64,000 nt of DNA from Seiridium cupressi. Taxonomy: Eukaryota; Ascomycota; Sordariomycetes; Amphisphaeriales; Sporocadaceae. The notes beneath the pieces were generated by a model, which saw nothing but the letters and a program-made list of their open reading frames with translations, made no database searches and was not told the origin of the DNA. The stretch spans positions 1 through 64,000 of the forward strand of contig JARVKI010000119.1 of NCBI GenBank assembly GCA_036674765.1, read 5' to 3'. Below are positions 1-10,876 of this stretch, piece by piece (within the stretch, counting starts at the first letter, position 1; the number at the start of each line of letters is the position of its first letter). The position numbers and the translations under genes are program-made.

Positions 1-126
1 CCCCCCCCCCCCCCCCCCCCCCCCCCCCCACAACAACCCCCCCACCCCACCCCACCCCCGTTTTTGGCTGTTTTTATGTTCTTTGTTTGGTGCTCCTTTC
101 CACCCCCCCCCCCCCCCCCCCCCCCC
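1..126. repeat. Poly-C low-complexity tracts at window edge
   Basis: Two long cytosine runs (about 1-29 and 104-126) flank a short C/A-rich and T-rich stretch. No TTAGGG-type telomere repeat is visible. Homopolymers this long are unusual in fungal chromosomes and may be a contig-end or gap-fill artefact. Confidence 0.8.
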
Positions 127-1135
127 GGTTGCATATTGTATCTAGAAAAATGGGAGTATAGACGTAAAGGAAATCAACTAATATTTACGGCAATAGGATC
201 TACAATCCGATGATGGTGGCAAGCAGCACTAAATTACCCTGCGAATGAATGTATACTATTATGAGGATGACCTTATTGGAGGGTTCGACATACACCTATC
301 CCATACTAATTTGCTGGTCCAACTGTAAGCAGAAACACATCTTATACCACCCGACAACTCTCGTGCAGGGGAATCTGTCCATCTTCAGCATATCGTAGCT
401 TGGTCTTCCCGTTAATCATTCGAGAATAGAGAAAAGCTAGAAGCTCTAAAGCTGAACAATTCTGCTCGGGACTATTGACAAAGTCACGACAGATAAGTGA
501 TCCATAGTAAGCTCTTCACAAGACATCGAGGTGCATATGGCTGGGACATTATAAAAGCTCTCCTGCCCGCAAGAAGAGGGAACACAAAAAGAAAAAGAAA
601 AAGAAAAGAGAAAGAGGTAAAAAGCCTACTCAAAAAAAATCCCCAACGAGAACAGTCAAACTTATTTTTTTGGACTTCGTCTCAATTAATCTTTAGGGTT
701 TCGTGTAAAAAATTGAAAAAAGCCTTGGCCAATACTACAAGGAAATAATAACTGTCAAGTTTCCCGTCAGGGAGGAAATACTGCTGGCTTGCTTTTCCTT
801 ATCGACTCATGATACAACAAAGCTCGAACAATCATGAATTAGGCCGACCACCTATATGCCGACTGCTTGACCCTTCAGGTATCCCATCCCCTTCAGCAGC
901 CTCTACACACCCCACCCCTTTTTGGTATCCTCAACTGTGGTGAAAGGGTTTTCGCTGTCTCCGAGGCAATGTGGTATCTTTCGCGCCATCTCCTCGCGCG
1001 AAAAGCGCAGAGGGGGACTGGTGGTCATCATTAAAGTGGAAATATGGTAAAAGATAGCTTTTCCCGGGGATCAATGGCAGAACAAGAAGCCTAATCCCCG
1101 TGGAGAGCTGGAATAACTCAACAAAGCAACTACGT
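127..1135. other. Non-coding stretch downstream of the septin gene
   Basis: About 1 kb with no recognisable coding sequence. An A-rich segment near 580-720 encodes only low-complexity Lys/Arg/Glu in one frame and is not credible as a gene. Confidence 0.6.
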
Positions 1136-2276
1136 TTAGTAGCCATTCATGGTCATGCGCTGGGAGTTTCTGCTCAGCTCCCGATCGGCGGCAGGAGAGA
1201 TAGGTCTGCTGCCGTGGCCCTGAGCACTGCTTTCCTTCAATGCAAGCAGCTGCTTGGCACGGAAGGTCTCGTAGTGGATCTGCGACGTGGTCTCGATGAG
1301 ATCTTGCAGGTGAGTTCGTAGAAGGAAGTTTCGGAGATAGACAAATTCGCAGTGGTTCTCGTCTTCGACGTTGATGACACCCCAGCGGTTCTGGCGCCCG
1401 CGCACCTGCTTGCCATTAACAATGATAGACTTCTCCGAACCGACAACGGCAAACGGAACAAGGCTCTGGTTTTCTGGTTAGTGTCTAGCACATGGACAAA
1501 TCGAGTGATTGGGCACGAACCTTGATCTGGGTGTTGATAGCACGCTCCTCATCGTCCAGCTCCTCGCTGTCGTATGGGTACATCTTCAGGTTGTGGAAGG
1601 CGAACTCCTCCTTGATACGCTCCTTGAAAGCTTGTCTCTCCTCCAACGTCAAGGTGTCGGCCTTGGCAATGACGGGAACAACGTTGACGACATCCGAGAG
1701 CTTCTTCAGGACGACAATATCGATCGGCTTGAGAGAGTGGCCGGATGGTTGGATGAAGAACAAGCAGGCATGGATACGAGTGTCTTGGATGTATCGCTCT
1801 CGCTGAGCCGTGAGCTCCTTGCGCAGGTATGCGGAGTGCTGATCCTTGATATACTTGACGATGGGGTCCCAGCAGCGGTCGTTGTTCACCAGGTCGCCGT
1901 AGCCCGGAGTGTCGACAATGTTGAGCTTGAGGCGCACACCGTTCTCCTCGATGTTGTGGGAGACGGGGTGGATCTCGGTGGTGGATCGAATCTGCTCATC
2001 AGGAAGCATACGACCTTTTGAGTCCATCAAGTGGGAGGCGAAGATGGTGTTGATAAGCGTCGACTTGCCCAACCCAGTTTGTCCTGTGAAGGCATGTCAG
2101 TATGTGGCTGCGCGTATACAGAAGCAGGAGCGGTGTCAACAGGAGCTCGGAGATGAGAACGTACCAACGCAAATGACATTGAACTGGAAGCCTCTCTTCA
2201 GCAGCTTGCGCTCGATCTGGGAGGTGATACTATCAAAACCAACATGGCTGTTGGGGTAGACCGTAGGAGCAGCCAT
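1136..2276 (-). CDS. cdc10: Septin, Cdc10 type (AspD class)
   Basis: Predicted 334-residue GTP-binding septin, a filament subunit that scaffolds septation and polarised growth at the cell cortex. Three exons join in frame: 2276-2165, 2083-1521 and 1465-1136. Visible elements are the polybasic segment around LLKRGFQFN (residues 24-33), the P-loop GQTGLGKST (38-46), the G3 motif DTPGYG, the G4 motif AKAD, and the septin-unique C-terminal part with HLQDLIETT. The N-terminal VGFDSIT and absence of a C-terminal coiled coil are characteristic of Cdc10 rather than Cdc3, Cdc11 or Cdc12 septins. The start is the first ATG, which gives the usual short Cdc10 N-terminus. The gene is divergent from the mitochondrial L32 gene, with about 680 bp between start codons. 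The structure appears complete. Confidence 0.95.
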
Positions 2277-2958
2277 TGCTTTCGTCGGATACAGGTGTTC
2301 TAGTGTCTTGTTCCTATTCCAAGAAATAGCCTGGGGCTAGCGAACAGGGTGACGAAGGAGGTGGTATGCGTGAAGTCAACGCGAATGCAGGGCAACGCGC
2401 AAAAAAGAGCGGCAGGAGACCTTGTCGATGTTGTCGAGGGGAACAATTGACGTCGGGGTCGCTTCGAAACGTGTATGGAGTCAAGGGCGGGAAGCTCGAG
2501 GATGTGGTCTTGCCGTTGAAGTTTAGGGGACTTTTTGGGGCGTGGCTGCCGGTGGTTCGTTCCTGCCAAACAATAATTTCCCGTGTCCAACTGGCAGATG
2601 CGCACGTCGGGCTGGTTTCTGGCCCCTTCGCACTTGCTGGCGGGGCGGTTGGGGGTCCAGCAAAAGGGGGAGAGCGGGCTGGCGGCCATTGATAGGCCAA
2701 ACTGCTGTTGGTGCGCTAGGCCGGTCCGGGGTTGGAAGCTGATTGACCTGCAAGGGTCGGCTGAGAGCTTTGCGCTTCGAAACTTTTCGGAGCTATCGCC
2801 AGCGACGAGACGAGGCCGCGACTCCGCGTCAAGAAACGACAGTATTGCACACAGCACAGCAGTCCAACAACGGGAGACCCGACCTAGCAGAAAGCAGGGT
2901 TTTATCGGCATCTGCAAGAACATCCACCGCCTCGATACCCGGAGCAGAGCGCGCCGCC
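2277..2958. promoter_or_regulatory. Divergent promoter region, septin / mrpl32
   Basis: GC-rich 680-bp interval between two outward-facing start codons. Open frames here are long by composition but match no family. It must carry the 5' UTRs and promoters of both genes. I did not identify individual factor sites. Confidence 0.5.
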
Positions 2959-3437
2959 ATGGCCGCCGCCCAGCATCTACGACTTGCTTCGGCAGTCTCT
3001 TCACTACTGCCTCGACTGTCCACAACGGCTTTCACGTCTTCCTTCCGCTCGACTCTCCTATTCACACAACAGCAGCGCCAGTCACCCTATCCTTCGTGGC
3101 CCTCGCTAGCAATTGCAATCCCTGCAGCCCTGCAGAGCATTCCTGGTCTGCTGGGCGACATTTGGGAAGGAATTTTACGGGCTGTGCCGAAGAAGAAGAC
3201 ATCGCACATGAAAAAGAGACATAGGCTTTTGGCAGGAAAGGCATTGAAAGATGTGACCTCTCTGAGCAAGTGCCCGGCTTGTGGACACACTAAAAAGATG
3301 CACACCCTTTGTCCTCAATGCATGGGCAGTATGTTGACCCGCGGCGAATTGATTCTACAACAGAAGCTGACAACCTCCCAGAACTTCAGGGCATGTTTCC
3401 GAATACCTCGAAGCCGGACGATGCAGCCGCCGCCTAA
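2959..3437 (+). CDS. mrpl32: Mitochondrial large-subunit ribosomal protein L32 (bL32m)
   Basis: Predicted 141-residue mitoribosomal protein. Exon 1 is 2959-3328 and exon 2 is 3382-3437; the 53-nt intron has a GTATGT donor, a CTGAC branch site and a CCCAG acceptor. The first ~75 residues are rich in Ala, Ser and Arg, as in a mitochondrial presequence. The bL32 core begins at VPKKKTSHMKKRHR, followed by a zinc-binding CPAC...CPQC pair. Reading through without splicing gives a Lys/Pro-rich tail that does not fit the family; splicing gives a short ending (LQGMFPN...), so I prefer the spliced form. The protein would be imported and processed by the inner-membrane m-AAA protease, as known for yeast Mrpl32. 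Confidence 0.9.
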
Positions 3438-3797
3438 GATGAAGTTTTAGCTGCATGGCACGACATGTATAAAAGAGGATAGCATGTGGCAGCGACTAGG
3501 TCTCGCACGGGCAGGCGTTCAGGATTAGAGGCAATATTCATCCCCGATTTGAGGACTGTATAAATGTACTAAATATGTTAAATCCAAAATTCACCCTACT
3601 GTGCAAGGGTTGTCATTCTTAGTTGGGTCTGGTTGTCTTCGTATCTTGCATCCGGGTCCTGTTCCGTCTACGTACATAGTGATGAAATCAACTGCGCTGC
3701 CAGGCGCCAACTGTGACCCCACCAAAGCTCTGAATCTTTACCATCATCACTCCCAAACTACAACCACATTGCGACTTGGCCGCATGGATCGGTAATA
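3438..3797. other. Intergenic region before ski8
   Basis: About 360 bp between co-directional genes. It must hold the mrpl32 3' UTR and ski8 promoter. No further gene is seen. Confidence 0.6.
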
Positions 3798-4995
3798 ATG
3801 GTATGTTCATTGTTGCTAATAGCGGGAGACTCGATCTGATTATATTTTAGTCCAAGCAATATCTCACCACGCACACCGTGGACAATGGTTGGCCTTCCCA
3901 TCCAAGAACCCCTCCATTCCTGCACAAAACCATCTGGAGAACTTGGGACACGACGAACGATTCCAGCTTGCGAAGAACTAATATATTGCAGCCCACATAA
4001 CCGATATATTCTCCCTCGCTGCGACCCCGACCGCCTTACTCTCGGCCTCGGGCTCCTCCACGCTCCACGTCCACTCAATTCGAGACCAGACTTTCCCGCT
4101 CGCACAGTCACTCAGTGATGCACACAAGCTAGGATGCCACCATATTGCTGTTTCGCGCAATGGGAAAGTAGCCGCTTCTGCGGGATTTGCAGGTGAAGTC
4201 AAAATCTGGCAGCAGGCTGCATCCGGAACGGGCGATTGGGAACCCTTTGGAGAGTTGAACACAACCGGCAGCGCAAACGGCGGCGGTGCAAAGAAGGCGG
4301 GCGAGGTCTGGGCCATCGCCCTTAGTGAAGACGGCGCATATCTCGCTAGTACTACCTACGATGGAAGGATCAACGTCTGGAGCCTAGAGTCTGCGCAGGG
4401 CAAGAAGATCCAAGAATATGAGACAGGAAGTCCCGGCACAGGTAGCTACGGGCTTTGCGTGGACCTCAGTCGAGACGGCAAGTGGACTGCATCCGGGCAC
4501 CAGAGTGGTGCTGTCTATGTGTTCAACAATGATACGGGCAAACTTCAATACTCGCTCCCTGGTACGTACTCCTTGCTGCTGCCGCTGCTGCTATACCAAC
4601 TGGAATTTTGCTAATCCCCGCCAGGTCTCGGCAAACCAGTTCGCGCAGTTGCCTTCTCGCCAGCTGGCTCGCGACTAGCCGCTGCTGGTGATGCGAGCAT
4701 TATAGCTCTATATGACATGAAGCATGGCGAAAAGGTGGGCAACTTGACCGGTCATGCTGCATGGATTACTTGCATCGATTGGAGCGATACGGGCGAGTAT
4801 CTTCTCAGTGGCGCCTTTGATGGTAAAGTCAAAGTGTGGTCGATTGACCGGAATGCTTGCGTAGCAACACACAGTGAAACAGACAAGGCACTCTGGAGCG
4901 TGAAGTGGCTCCCGAAGACCACCAAAAACGAAATGTTCGTCACCGCCGGCGCGAACCGGAGCTTGACAGTCTATCGTGAAGCTACTGGTATCTGA
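3798..4995 (+). CDS. ski8: WD40 protein of the Ski complex / meiotic recombination (Ski8/Rec14)
   Basis: Predicted 326-residue beta-propeller. Exons are 3798-3800 (the start codon alone), 3851-3887, 3992-4561 and 4625-4995; all phases agree and the N-terminus reads MSKQYLTTH, as in other fungal Ski8 proteins. WD-type units are visible, for example GEVKIWQQ, DGRINVWS, SGAVYVF and DGKVKVWS. The C-terminal part includes ALWSVKWLP and ends TVYREATGI. Family knowledge: Ski8 joins Ski2-Ski3 to feed 3'-to-5' mRNA decay by the cytoplasmic exosome, and its homologues also assist Spo11 in meiotic double-strand break formation. The three-base first exon is unusual but supported by the GTATGT donor directly after ATG. 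The reading is intact. Confidence 0.9.
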
Positions 4996-5535
4996 GAGGG
5001 GATACGACAAGCAATATAGTTTGCTTCTCTTGCGATGGGGGACATCCAGAGTTGGCGAGCATCAGCCATGGGTGACATAGACGATGAACTTGCATGAAAG
5101 GACGGCAACTGCTTCCGTGGGCGTTTGAGAAGGTTATGGAAAACCAAATAGTTGCTTTGCATGGTCCTATCCCTCAAATGATGATCAGATAAATGAACAA
5201 GTCACGCATGTAATCCTAGGTAGGTAACCTAAATGAACACAAGACCTTGTTTGCCTTGGTCATTGAATTACTTGCTGGCATAAATTGGTTTCTCATCAAG
5301 AGTCACGTGACTTGGCACCTTGTTCGTGTTGCCCCACCAACTCAAGCGCTGCTCTGAGGAAGTCACAACGTCATGCCAGTGCTCAAGAGTCTTACTTACA
5401 CCGTGAAATCAGAAACCGAGCAAATCACCCAGTTGCCCACAATTGATTGCGCAAAGAAACAATACCGCATCAGGAAACATCACTTCACAGGGTTCACATA
5501 AAGAATTTTTCAGAGAAGTGATAGCACCATCAAAC
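4996..5535. other. Intergenic region ski8 / polymerase delta subunit
   Basis: About 540 bp with no coding signal. A short TAGGTAGGTAACCTA-type imperfect palindrome lies near 5217-5231. No function is assigned. Confidence 0.55.
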
Positions 5536-6195
5536 ATGCCTGCCACACGCCGCAGCTCAGGCGGTCCCCGCTCCTCGCAGGCCAGCAGTCGGCAATCGAC
5601 ATTATCCTTCAATCATCGGGTGACGAAATCTGTCCCCAAGTCGGCCAAGAAGGAAATATCGAGCACCACACCAGTCAAGGCCTCTCCGCTGTCAAAGCAA
5701 CTCTTCACAGAAGATGTAGAGGTTGACGAGCCTAAGGTGGAACCCACAAGCCCAGAAAGCGAGGAGCCAGAGGAGAAGTCGGCAGCTGAGCTTCGCGCGG
5801 CCAAGATCAGCGACAGGCAGATCACGGGTTATTGGAACAAGTTGGAGAAGGAACGCGTTGCGAAGAGAGTCCACCAAGAGGATTTGACGCTCTCGGAGAA
5901 GGTGCTCAGGTATTTTGATGTGAGCAGTCAGTACGGGGTAAGTTCTCAAATCCTCCACTTCGTCTTCTTCCTTAGGAGCCTCCCAGAAACTGCCAAGTGT
6001 CAAAAAGCTGACTCGAAGCAGCCCTGTGTGGGAATTTCGCGGATGAGGCGTTGGCAGCGGGCTGACAGACTCGGTCTCAATCCACCGGCTGAGGTCCTAG
6101 CTGTCCTGATGAAGGAGGAAAAGAAGGGCACAAAGGGAACCGAGACGGCACACATTGACCAGATTCTCAATTCAACCTCTGTAGACGCCGTCTGA
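5536..6195 (+). CDS. cdm1: DNA polymerase delta subunit 4 (Cdm1/POLD4 family)
   Basis: Predicted 191-residue accessory subunit of replicative polymerase delta in the nucleus. Two exons, 5536-5937 and 6022-6195, are joined in phase 0 across an 84-nt intron with a GTAAGT donor. The N-terminus (residues 2-25) contains a basic, Ser/Arg-rich stretch ending STLSF, which resembles a PCNA-interacting (PIP) element. The middle is acidic and probably disordered. The family core follows: ITGYWNKLE, then LRYFDVSSQYGPCVGISRMRRWQRADRLGLNPPAEV. The join across the intron rebuilds the most conserved part of the family, which fixes the splice sites. The length is greater than human POLD4 because of the disordered N-terminal half, as in other fungi. 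Confidence 0.9.
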   Translation: MPATRRSSGGPRSSQASSRQSTLSFNHRVTKSVPKSAKKEISSTTPVKASPLSKQLFTEDVEVDEPKVEPTSPESEEPEEKSAAELRAAKISDRQITGYWNKLEKERVAKRVHQEDLTLSEKVLRYFDVSSQYGVSSQILHFVFFLRSLPETAKCQKADSKQPCVGISRMRRWQRADRLGLNPPAEVLAVLMKEEKKGTKGTETAHIDQILNSTSVDAV

Positions 6196-7089
6196 GTTTC
6201 CGTCCACGACTCGTAATGGCAGGCTCATTGGCAACACAGCGAATAGCCGAGGGTAAGGAAATAATTGTGCACAATTTATGCTTGGGAGTTATGGTTGCTT
6301 TGAGGCGTTTGAGGAACAATGTGTACGAAGTCAAGACTTCGTTTGGAAGAAGCGTGCTGTTCTGTATGCTTGGCATAATACACGCGTTGTGCCGTCAACT
6401 CAGATATGCCTATCAATATACAGGCCCATTTCTAGGGCAACCATTATGGCAGTGATCGCCCATGGGACTTACAAGTATCTGTAGCTTTGAAAAAGGACTA
6501 GTCTTGTGACCACACTCAAATAAGCGACGTGTTTCTGTGGCCGGAAGCTCGGCTTCTAGTACATCACATATCAGCTTTGCGATCTTTTCTGTATGACCAT
6601 TGCCACCAGGCTCTGCCTCTAATTGCCGAGACAGGAGTAAATGTGCGATACACGGCTGACCTGGCTAAAAGAACGGTGGCCGTGACCAAAGCCAGAGATT
6701 ATATAACCTACATTGCCCGGACTGCCCAGCCCCAAACTCAACTGCCGGGCTTAGACTTGACGACCAGGCACTTCTTCTCAGCTATGAAGGTCGAAATATC
6801 TCACGAAAGCCACTTCAACGAGCGAGCGAGCGAGCGAATGATATATTGAGGCTATTCCAAGAATGCGGGAGTCTATATAGTGCCAATATGGGTGAATTCC
6901 GGGGGACCGTCAACAAAACTTCTAGTGCTAAACAACAACAGTCATCGATGACCGCGGCGGAATTCAGGTGTGTGGAAATACCTATGTATATAAGCCAATT
7001 GCGCTACATGGGCATGGTCATGCCTGGCAACTCTTTAATCCTTGTTCGCTTGTCAGCTCATCGGTCCACATATCGGGAAGGTAAGCAAA
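6196..7089. other. Non-coding stretch with a GAGC microsatellite
   Basis: About 900 bp without a recognisable gene. A (CGAG)n tract lies at 6819-6837. Short open frames here lack family features. Confidence 0.5.
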
Positions 7090-8408
7090 CTAACATCCAT
7101 CGTGGTCTTCATCCACAACTCTCTTGACCCCACACTTGGTGGCGGCATCAAGCTGCTGCGTCTTGAGATCGGCACCCATGCAGTTCGTGGTGTTCATGGC
7201 GTTCATGGCGTTCATGGCCTTCTGGAGCCCGTCGCCCTTCCAGCCAAAGACATAGTCGGCATGCTGGCCGAGGCCTGTGACGTCGCCCGTGCTGAGGTAG
7301 AAGGGCTGCGAGCCGTCCGTGGGCCATTCATTGGGGTCGTTGAAAAGGGTGGTATCTCAGGCCACCTCGTACATCAGCTGCGGGATGCGGACGGGGTGAG
7401 TTGAGGGACAAGCACCCCCCTCGCTGAGGAAAGTAGCGGGCCCGGACATTGGGTAGGCGACATGCGATTTGTGGTCCGGACTGTCGAGGTTCTTGCCATC
7501 CCAGCACCTAGGGGCTTACATGAGTATCATAACTGAGAAAAAAAAAACAGAATTTCCTGGTTGAAGGTGGGATTAAAATTACGTGGGGAAGTGGATGTTG
7601 GAGCGGATACCGCCTTTACATGCCTTCGTAGGCAATGCCTCAGTGCCAATACTGAACAAATAATCAGTAGTGTGTGAGAGAAGATGGTCAGGAGAACTAA
7701 AATAAACTCACCTGTTGTCTTGGCAAGGAGCAGGGATATCGGCCCGTAGTTGGGACCGGTGTAGCAGCGATAGCAATTCTGGTGCTTGAGTCTAGTATTG
7801 GGTCTTGAGCGCTGGTTGGGGTCGCCGACGAGCATACGGAAACCCTGCAAACCATGGATCAGTTTCAAACAAACCCTAGAGCGTGATTAGGGTCTACCAA
7901 CAGGTTTAAAGGCAGGTATTGAGCCTGGCTGGGCAGAGACGTAATATACGAGGATATCGTCGGCCATCTTGTTGCTGTATGTGTCGCTGAACTGCAGCCT
8001 AGAAGGGGAATCCAGTATGATTTTCACCCCATGTTGGGTGATAGTACACACGCGGCACCACGTTGCTGGACACGTTTGTAGGTACCGTTGCGGACCTTGA
8101 AGTAGAGGTTCGCGGTCCAGTAGTTCGAGAAATCCTCAGAGAACCCGCAGGTAGGTACATGTAACTGTTGCCGACACATCGCTCGTTGTCATCGAGGCGT
8201 TGAAGCCATTGCCACCAACGATCTGGTGAACATGGAGAGAAGGAATGGTACCCGGGTTGATGAGAGGGTCGATGCGGTCAATGACGAGCTGCGGGCATCC
8301 AAAACGTAGCATAGTCGTTCCACCACCGCCGCCGCCTCATTGGGGTGCCGCCTCGGCGAGGGTTAGAAGAGCGAGTAGAGTTCTTCGATGCAGTTTTACA
8401 TAAAGCTG
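7090..8408 (-). pseudogene. Decayed DUF1996 secreted protein gene
   Basis: Segments in order on the minus strand match the fungal DUF1996 family: a leader-like hydrophobic stretch, then MLRFGCPQLVIDRIDP, HVHQIVGGNGFNASM, CGFSEDFSNYWTANLYF, GFRMLVGDPNQRS, CYRCYTGPNYG, HKSHVAYPMSG and GQHADYVFGWKGDGLQKA. These proteins are usually secreted and of unknown function, sometimes with WSC domains. The copy is broken. Its start region reads ATGTAAAA where an ATG-AAA start would be expected. A frame change precedes the CGFSEDF segment. A TGA at 7357-7359 replaces the Trp expected in YEVxWDT. Some other interruptions may be introns. A 9-bp unit is repeated three times near the 3' end. I am confident of the family and fairly confident that the gene is inactive. 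Confidence 0.75.
7192..7218. repeat. Three tandem copies of a 9-bp unit
   Basis: GTTCATGGC is repeated exactly three times in a row inside the DUF1996 pseudogene; on the minus strand it reads Ala-Met-Asn repeats. Probably slippage in a region no longer under selection. Confidence 0.85.
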
Positions 8409-9382
8409 AAAATGAGAGAATCGATGAATGACAAAGAGAGAAAGACATTCAAGCCACGACCGTTGAGTGCTCTGGGTCAGTATAAGAACATTGGAATACG
8501 GCCATGGTAGCTGGTTATCAGATCGAAATACATGTCTAAATGCCGCCTCCCTATAGTAAATAGAACTGCTGAACACTGAGCCATTTTGGTCGTTGGGGGA
8601 ACAATATAGGTTGCATATTGATTTTGATATACGTACGGCTGATTGGTCACAGTATGACCATGGATGGACAAATAAGGTCAAAGTAAAGCAGTCAATCTAC
8701 GTTATTACTACACAAGCCGGTTACAACGAGTAAAGCAGCATTTCGCCGTAGTAATTCCATGTACATCACAAATCGCTGTCGATTTCCAAGAGGATAGGAC
8801 GGCGGATTGGTGATAGGGTAACTTATCACCGGGTATAAGTAGCCATTGACTATAGCCACTGACTATAGCCACTTTCGCATACTCATAACCCAATAATAAA
8901 AGGTTGTTCAGATAAGAAAAGGCCAAGAATCTTTTATGATTCCAAATTAATAAATGAACACAGCCTCTTAGCCACTGTCAGCGGACTACTTCAGCATAAA
9001 GTCGTCCTATTAACCGTGGACTATAAAAAGAAAGAAGAGGTTGAGAGATTAAAAGCTCTTCCGCCGAGACTCAAATCCAGTAGACCTGTCAAGCACAACA
9101 TAATCGACGCAGATTCACTTTCTCGTAGTATTAAATCTTGCTTTTATTCCCTTAGTGGAGATTAAGGCTGTGCCATGGACAAACACGTTTGTGTTTCTCA
9201 TTCCCTTGGGACAGAATAAGCTTGTAATCAGCGAGGCAGTCGTAGCAGAATTGGTAATTGCATCTGGCGCCTGAAACGGTCAGCCAAGTCTTCGTTGGGC
9301 CTTACTACTAATTAAATTTGAAAAAAACTCAAAAGCTCACCGTGCCTCTACGATGAATCCCGCAATCGTGGCAGCCACTTGG
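8409..9382. other. Non-coding AT-richer stretch
   Basis: Almost 1 kb between the DUF1996 pseudogene and the RBR gene. No gene, tRNA or repeat recognised. Confidence 0.5.
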
Positions 9383-10876
9383 CTAGCCCCTACACAATGT
9401 GTTGTTGTGACCACGCCAGAGCTCCAAGCATCGCCAACAGAACTCGTGGCGACACTTGATACCTACAATCAAGTCATTTGCTTAGCAAACATGTTCATGC
9501 CGAAGTCTAACCGAGGACAAATCAAGATACTTGAAATACGTTGAGTTCTGCTCATTGCCGCGATTTCGATCACTGCAGCAGGAGTCGACTTCAGGTATAA
9601 ATGATAGATGAAACCGAAATAAAATAAAAGGAAAAATGGTAGCTTACACGTCATATGATCACTATGCAAGGGTTAGCACAACGCGGCTCCACACTTTGGC
9701 AAACTAGATGAACATACTAGCCTTCGTTCTTCTCAATATTCCATTTACAAGATGGACAGGGTTTCGTTGTCCTTCTGACTAGGTTCTCACTTTGTGTCTC
9801 CTCTTGTTTTCTTTTCGCAGCTTCTCTACGCATTTTCTCGACGTTGTGTTGTGCAGCTCGGCGCTTCTTTTCCCTGCGAGCACTGTCTTCGGCTTCTCTG
9901 ATTTCTCTCTGGCGGCGTTCCTGCGCTGCTTGCCTCTCAGCCCAGGCAGCCTCGTCTGCATCCGCCAGACTCTGAGCATATTTCCGATCGGCGTCCTCCT
10001 GCTCTTGCTTTAGGCGATGCTCTGCCAGTCGCTCGTTCTCCGCCTCCTCGTTCGCAATTTCGATGCAGCTCCGAAAGCCCTTTAGGTCGGACAGCAGTTC
10101 GTCGTATTCTTCGCACGTCAGCTCCTGGTGCCATGCTTGTTGATGGTTGAAGCAGAACTTGAATCCGCAGCGAGCACATCGGACTATAGGTCCCGCATTT
10201 CCTGCTTCGTGTATCTGACCCGAGCCACAGTCTGCAGGACACCATACAAAGTCTGGCGCTTCGTTCACTGCCCCCCTGAAGGCTAAATTTTGATATCTTG
10301 GACGTGTTAGTCTTGTTACGTGATGCCAAGATAACTCTTTCTCCCTTAGAAAAGGTCTCCTCGTCAGCATATCGCTCAACATCCTCATATCCCATCAAGG
10401 CGCGGCAATCAGGGCAGTGTATTTGGTTCCATCTTCTTGTTGCAAAGTCCGTCTTGATGGAGGTCGCCACGCAATCGAGGCACGTTTGCGGTGGATGGGC
10501 GCACTGACTCGAAACTGATAGAATAGGGAATGCTCTTAACGGTTTCGTCTCGGCACAGACGTTACAGTCTTGCAGGTCGTTATCCATCCAGGACCTTGGT
10601 ACCCGTTGATTCGTCACGATGGTATCACCATACTCAGAGGCTCGGTAGTATCTTTGCCCGAAGACATGGTCACTAATATCTCGTGAGCCTTGTTACCTTT
10701 GGACGACCAAATTCAGAAGAACCACAAAAAACCGGGATGACTTACTTGTATTGCGCTCTGGGAATTCTCGGAGAAAACCTCGGAGTTTCAAGGTCTTCTA
10801 GGATGGCTGGATTTACGGCGCCATATATGCTTCTATCGCCTTGTTTTAAGTTGTTCTTACTACTTGATGATCCCAT
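9383..10876 (-). CDS. RBR-type (RING-IBR-RING) E3 ligase-like protein, catalytic Cys replaced
   Basis: Predicted 380 residues from five exons: 10876-10746, 10672-10320, 10282-9718, 9661-9648 and 9462-9383. All phases agree, but the second intron is only 37 nt. The N-terminus MGSSSSK is a plausible N-myristoylation site. RING1 starts CNVCAETK; the IBR has WCPADCGSGQIHE and CARCGFKFCFNH. A long charged helix rich in Glu, Arg and Ala follows, then RING2 with CPSCKWNIEKNEG and CIKCRHEFCWRC. Known biology: RBR ligases load ubiquitin on a RING2 Cys in the motif GC-x-H-M. Here the spliced codon (bases 9719, 9718 and 9661) is TAT, giving Tyr350, so classical RBR catalysis is predicted to be lost. Alternatives are a sequencing error or a decaying gene. 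Confidence 0.75.

Noticed and set aside
1492..2259. Long plus-strand open frames over the septin gene
   Set aside because: They are antisense shadows of a conserved coding region on the minus strand.
2300..3025. 241-codon minus-strand frame between septin and mrpl32
   Set aside because: It lies in GC-rich promoter sequence, lacks family motifs and overlaps the first exon of the real L32 gene.
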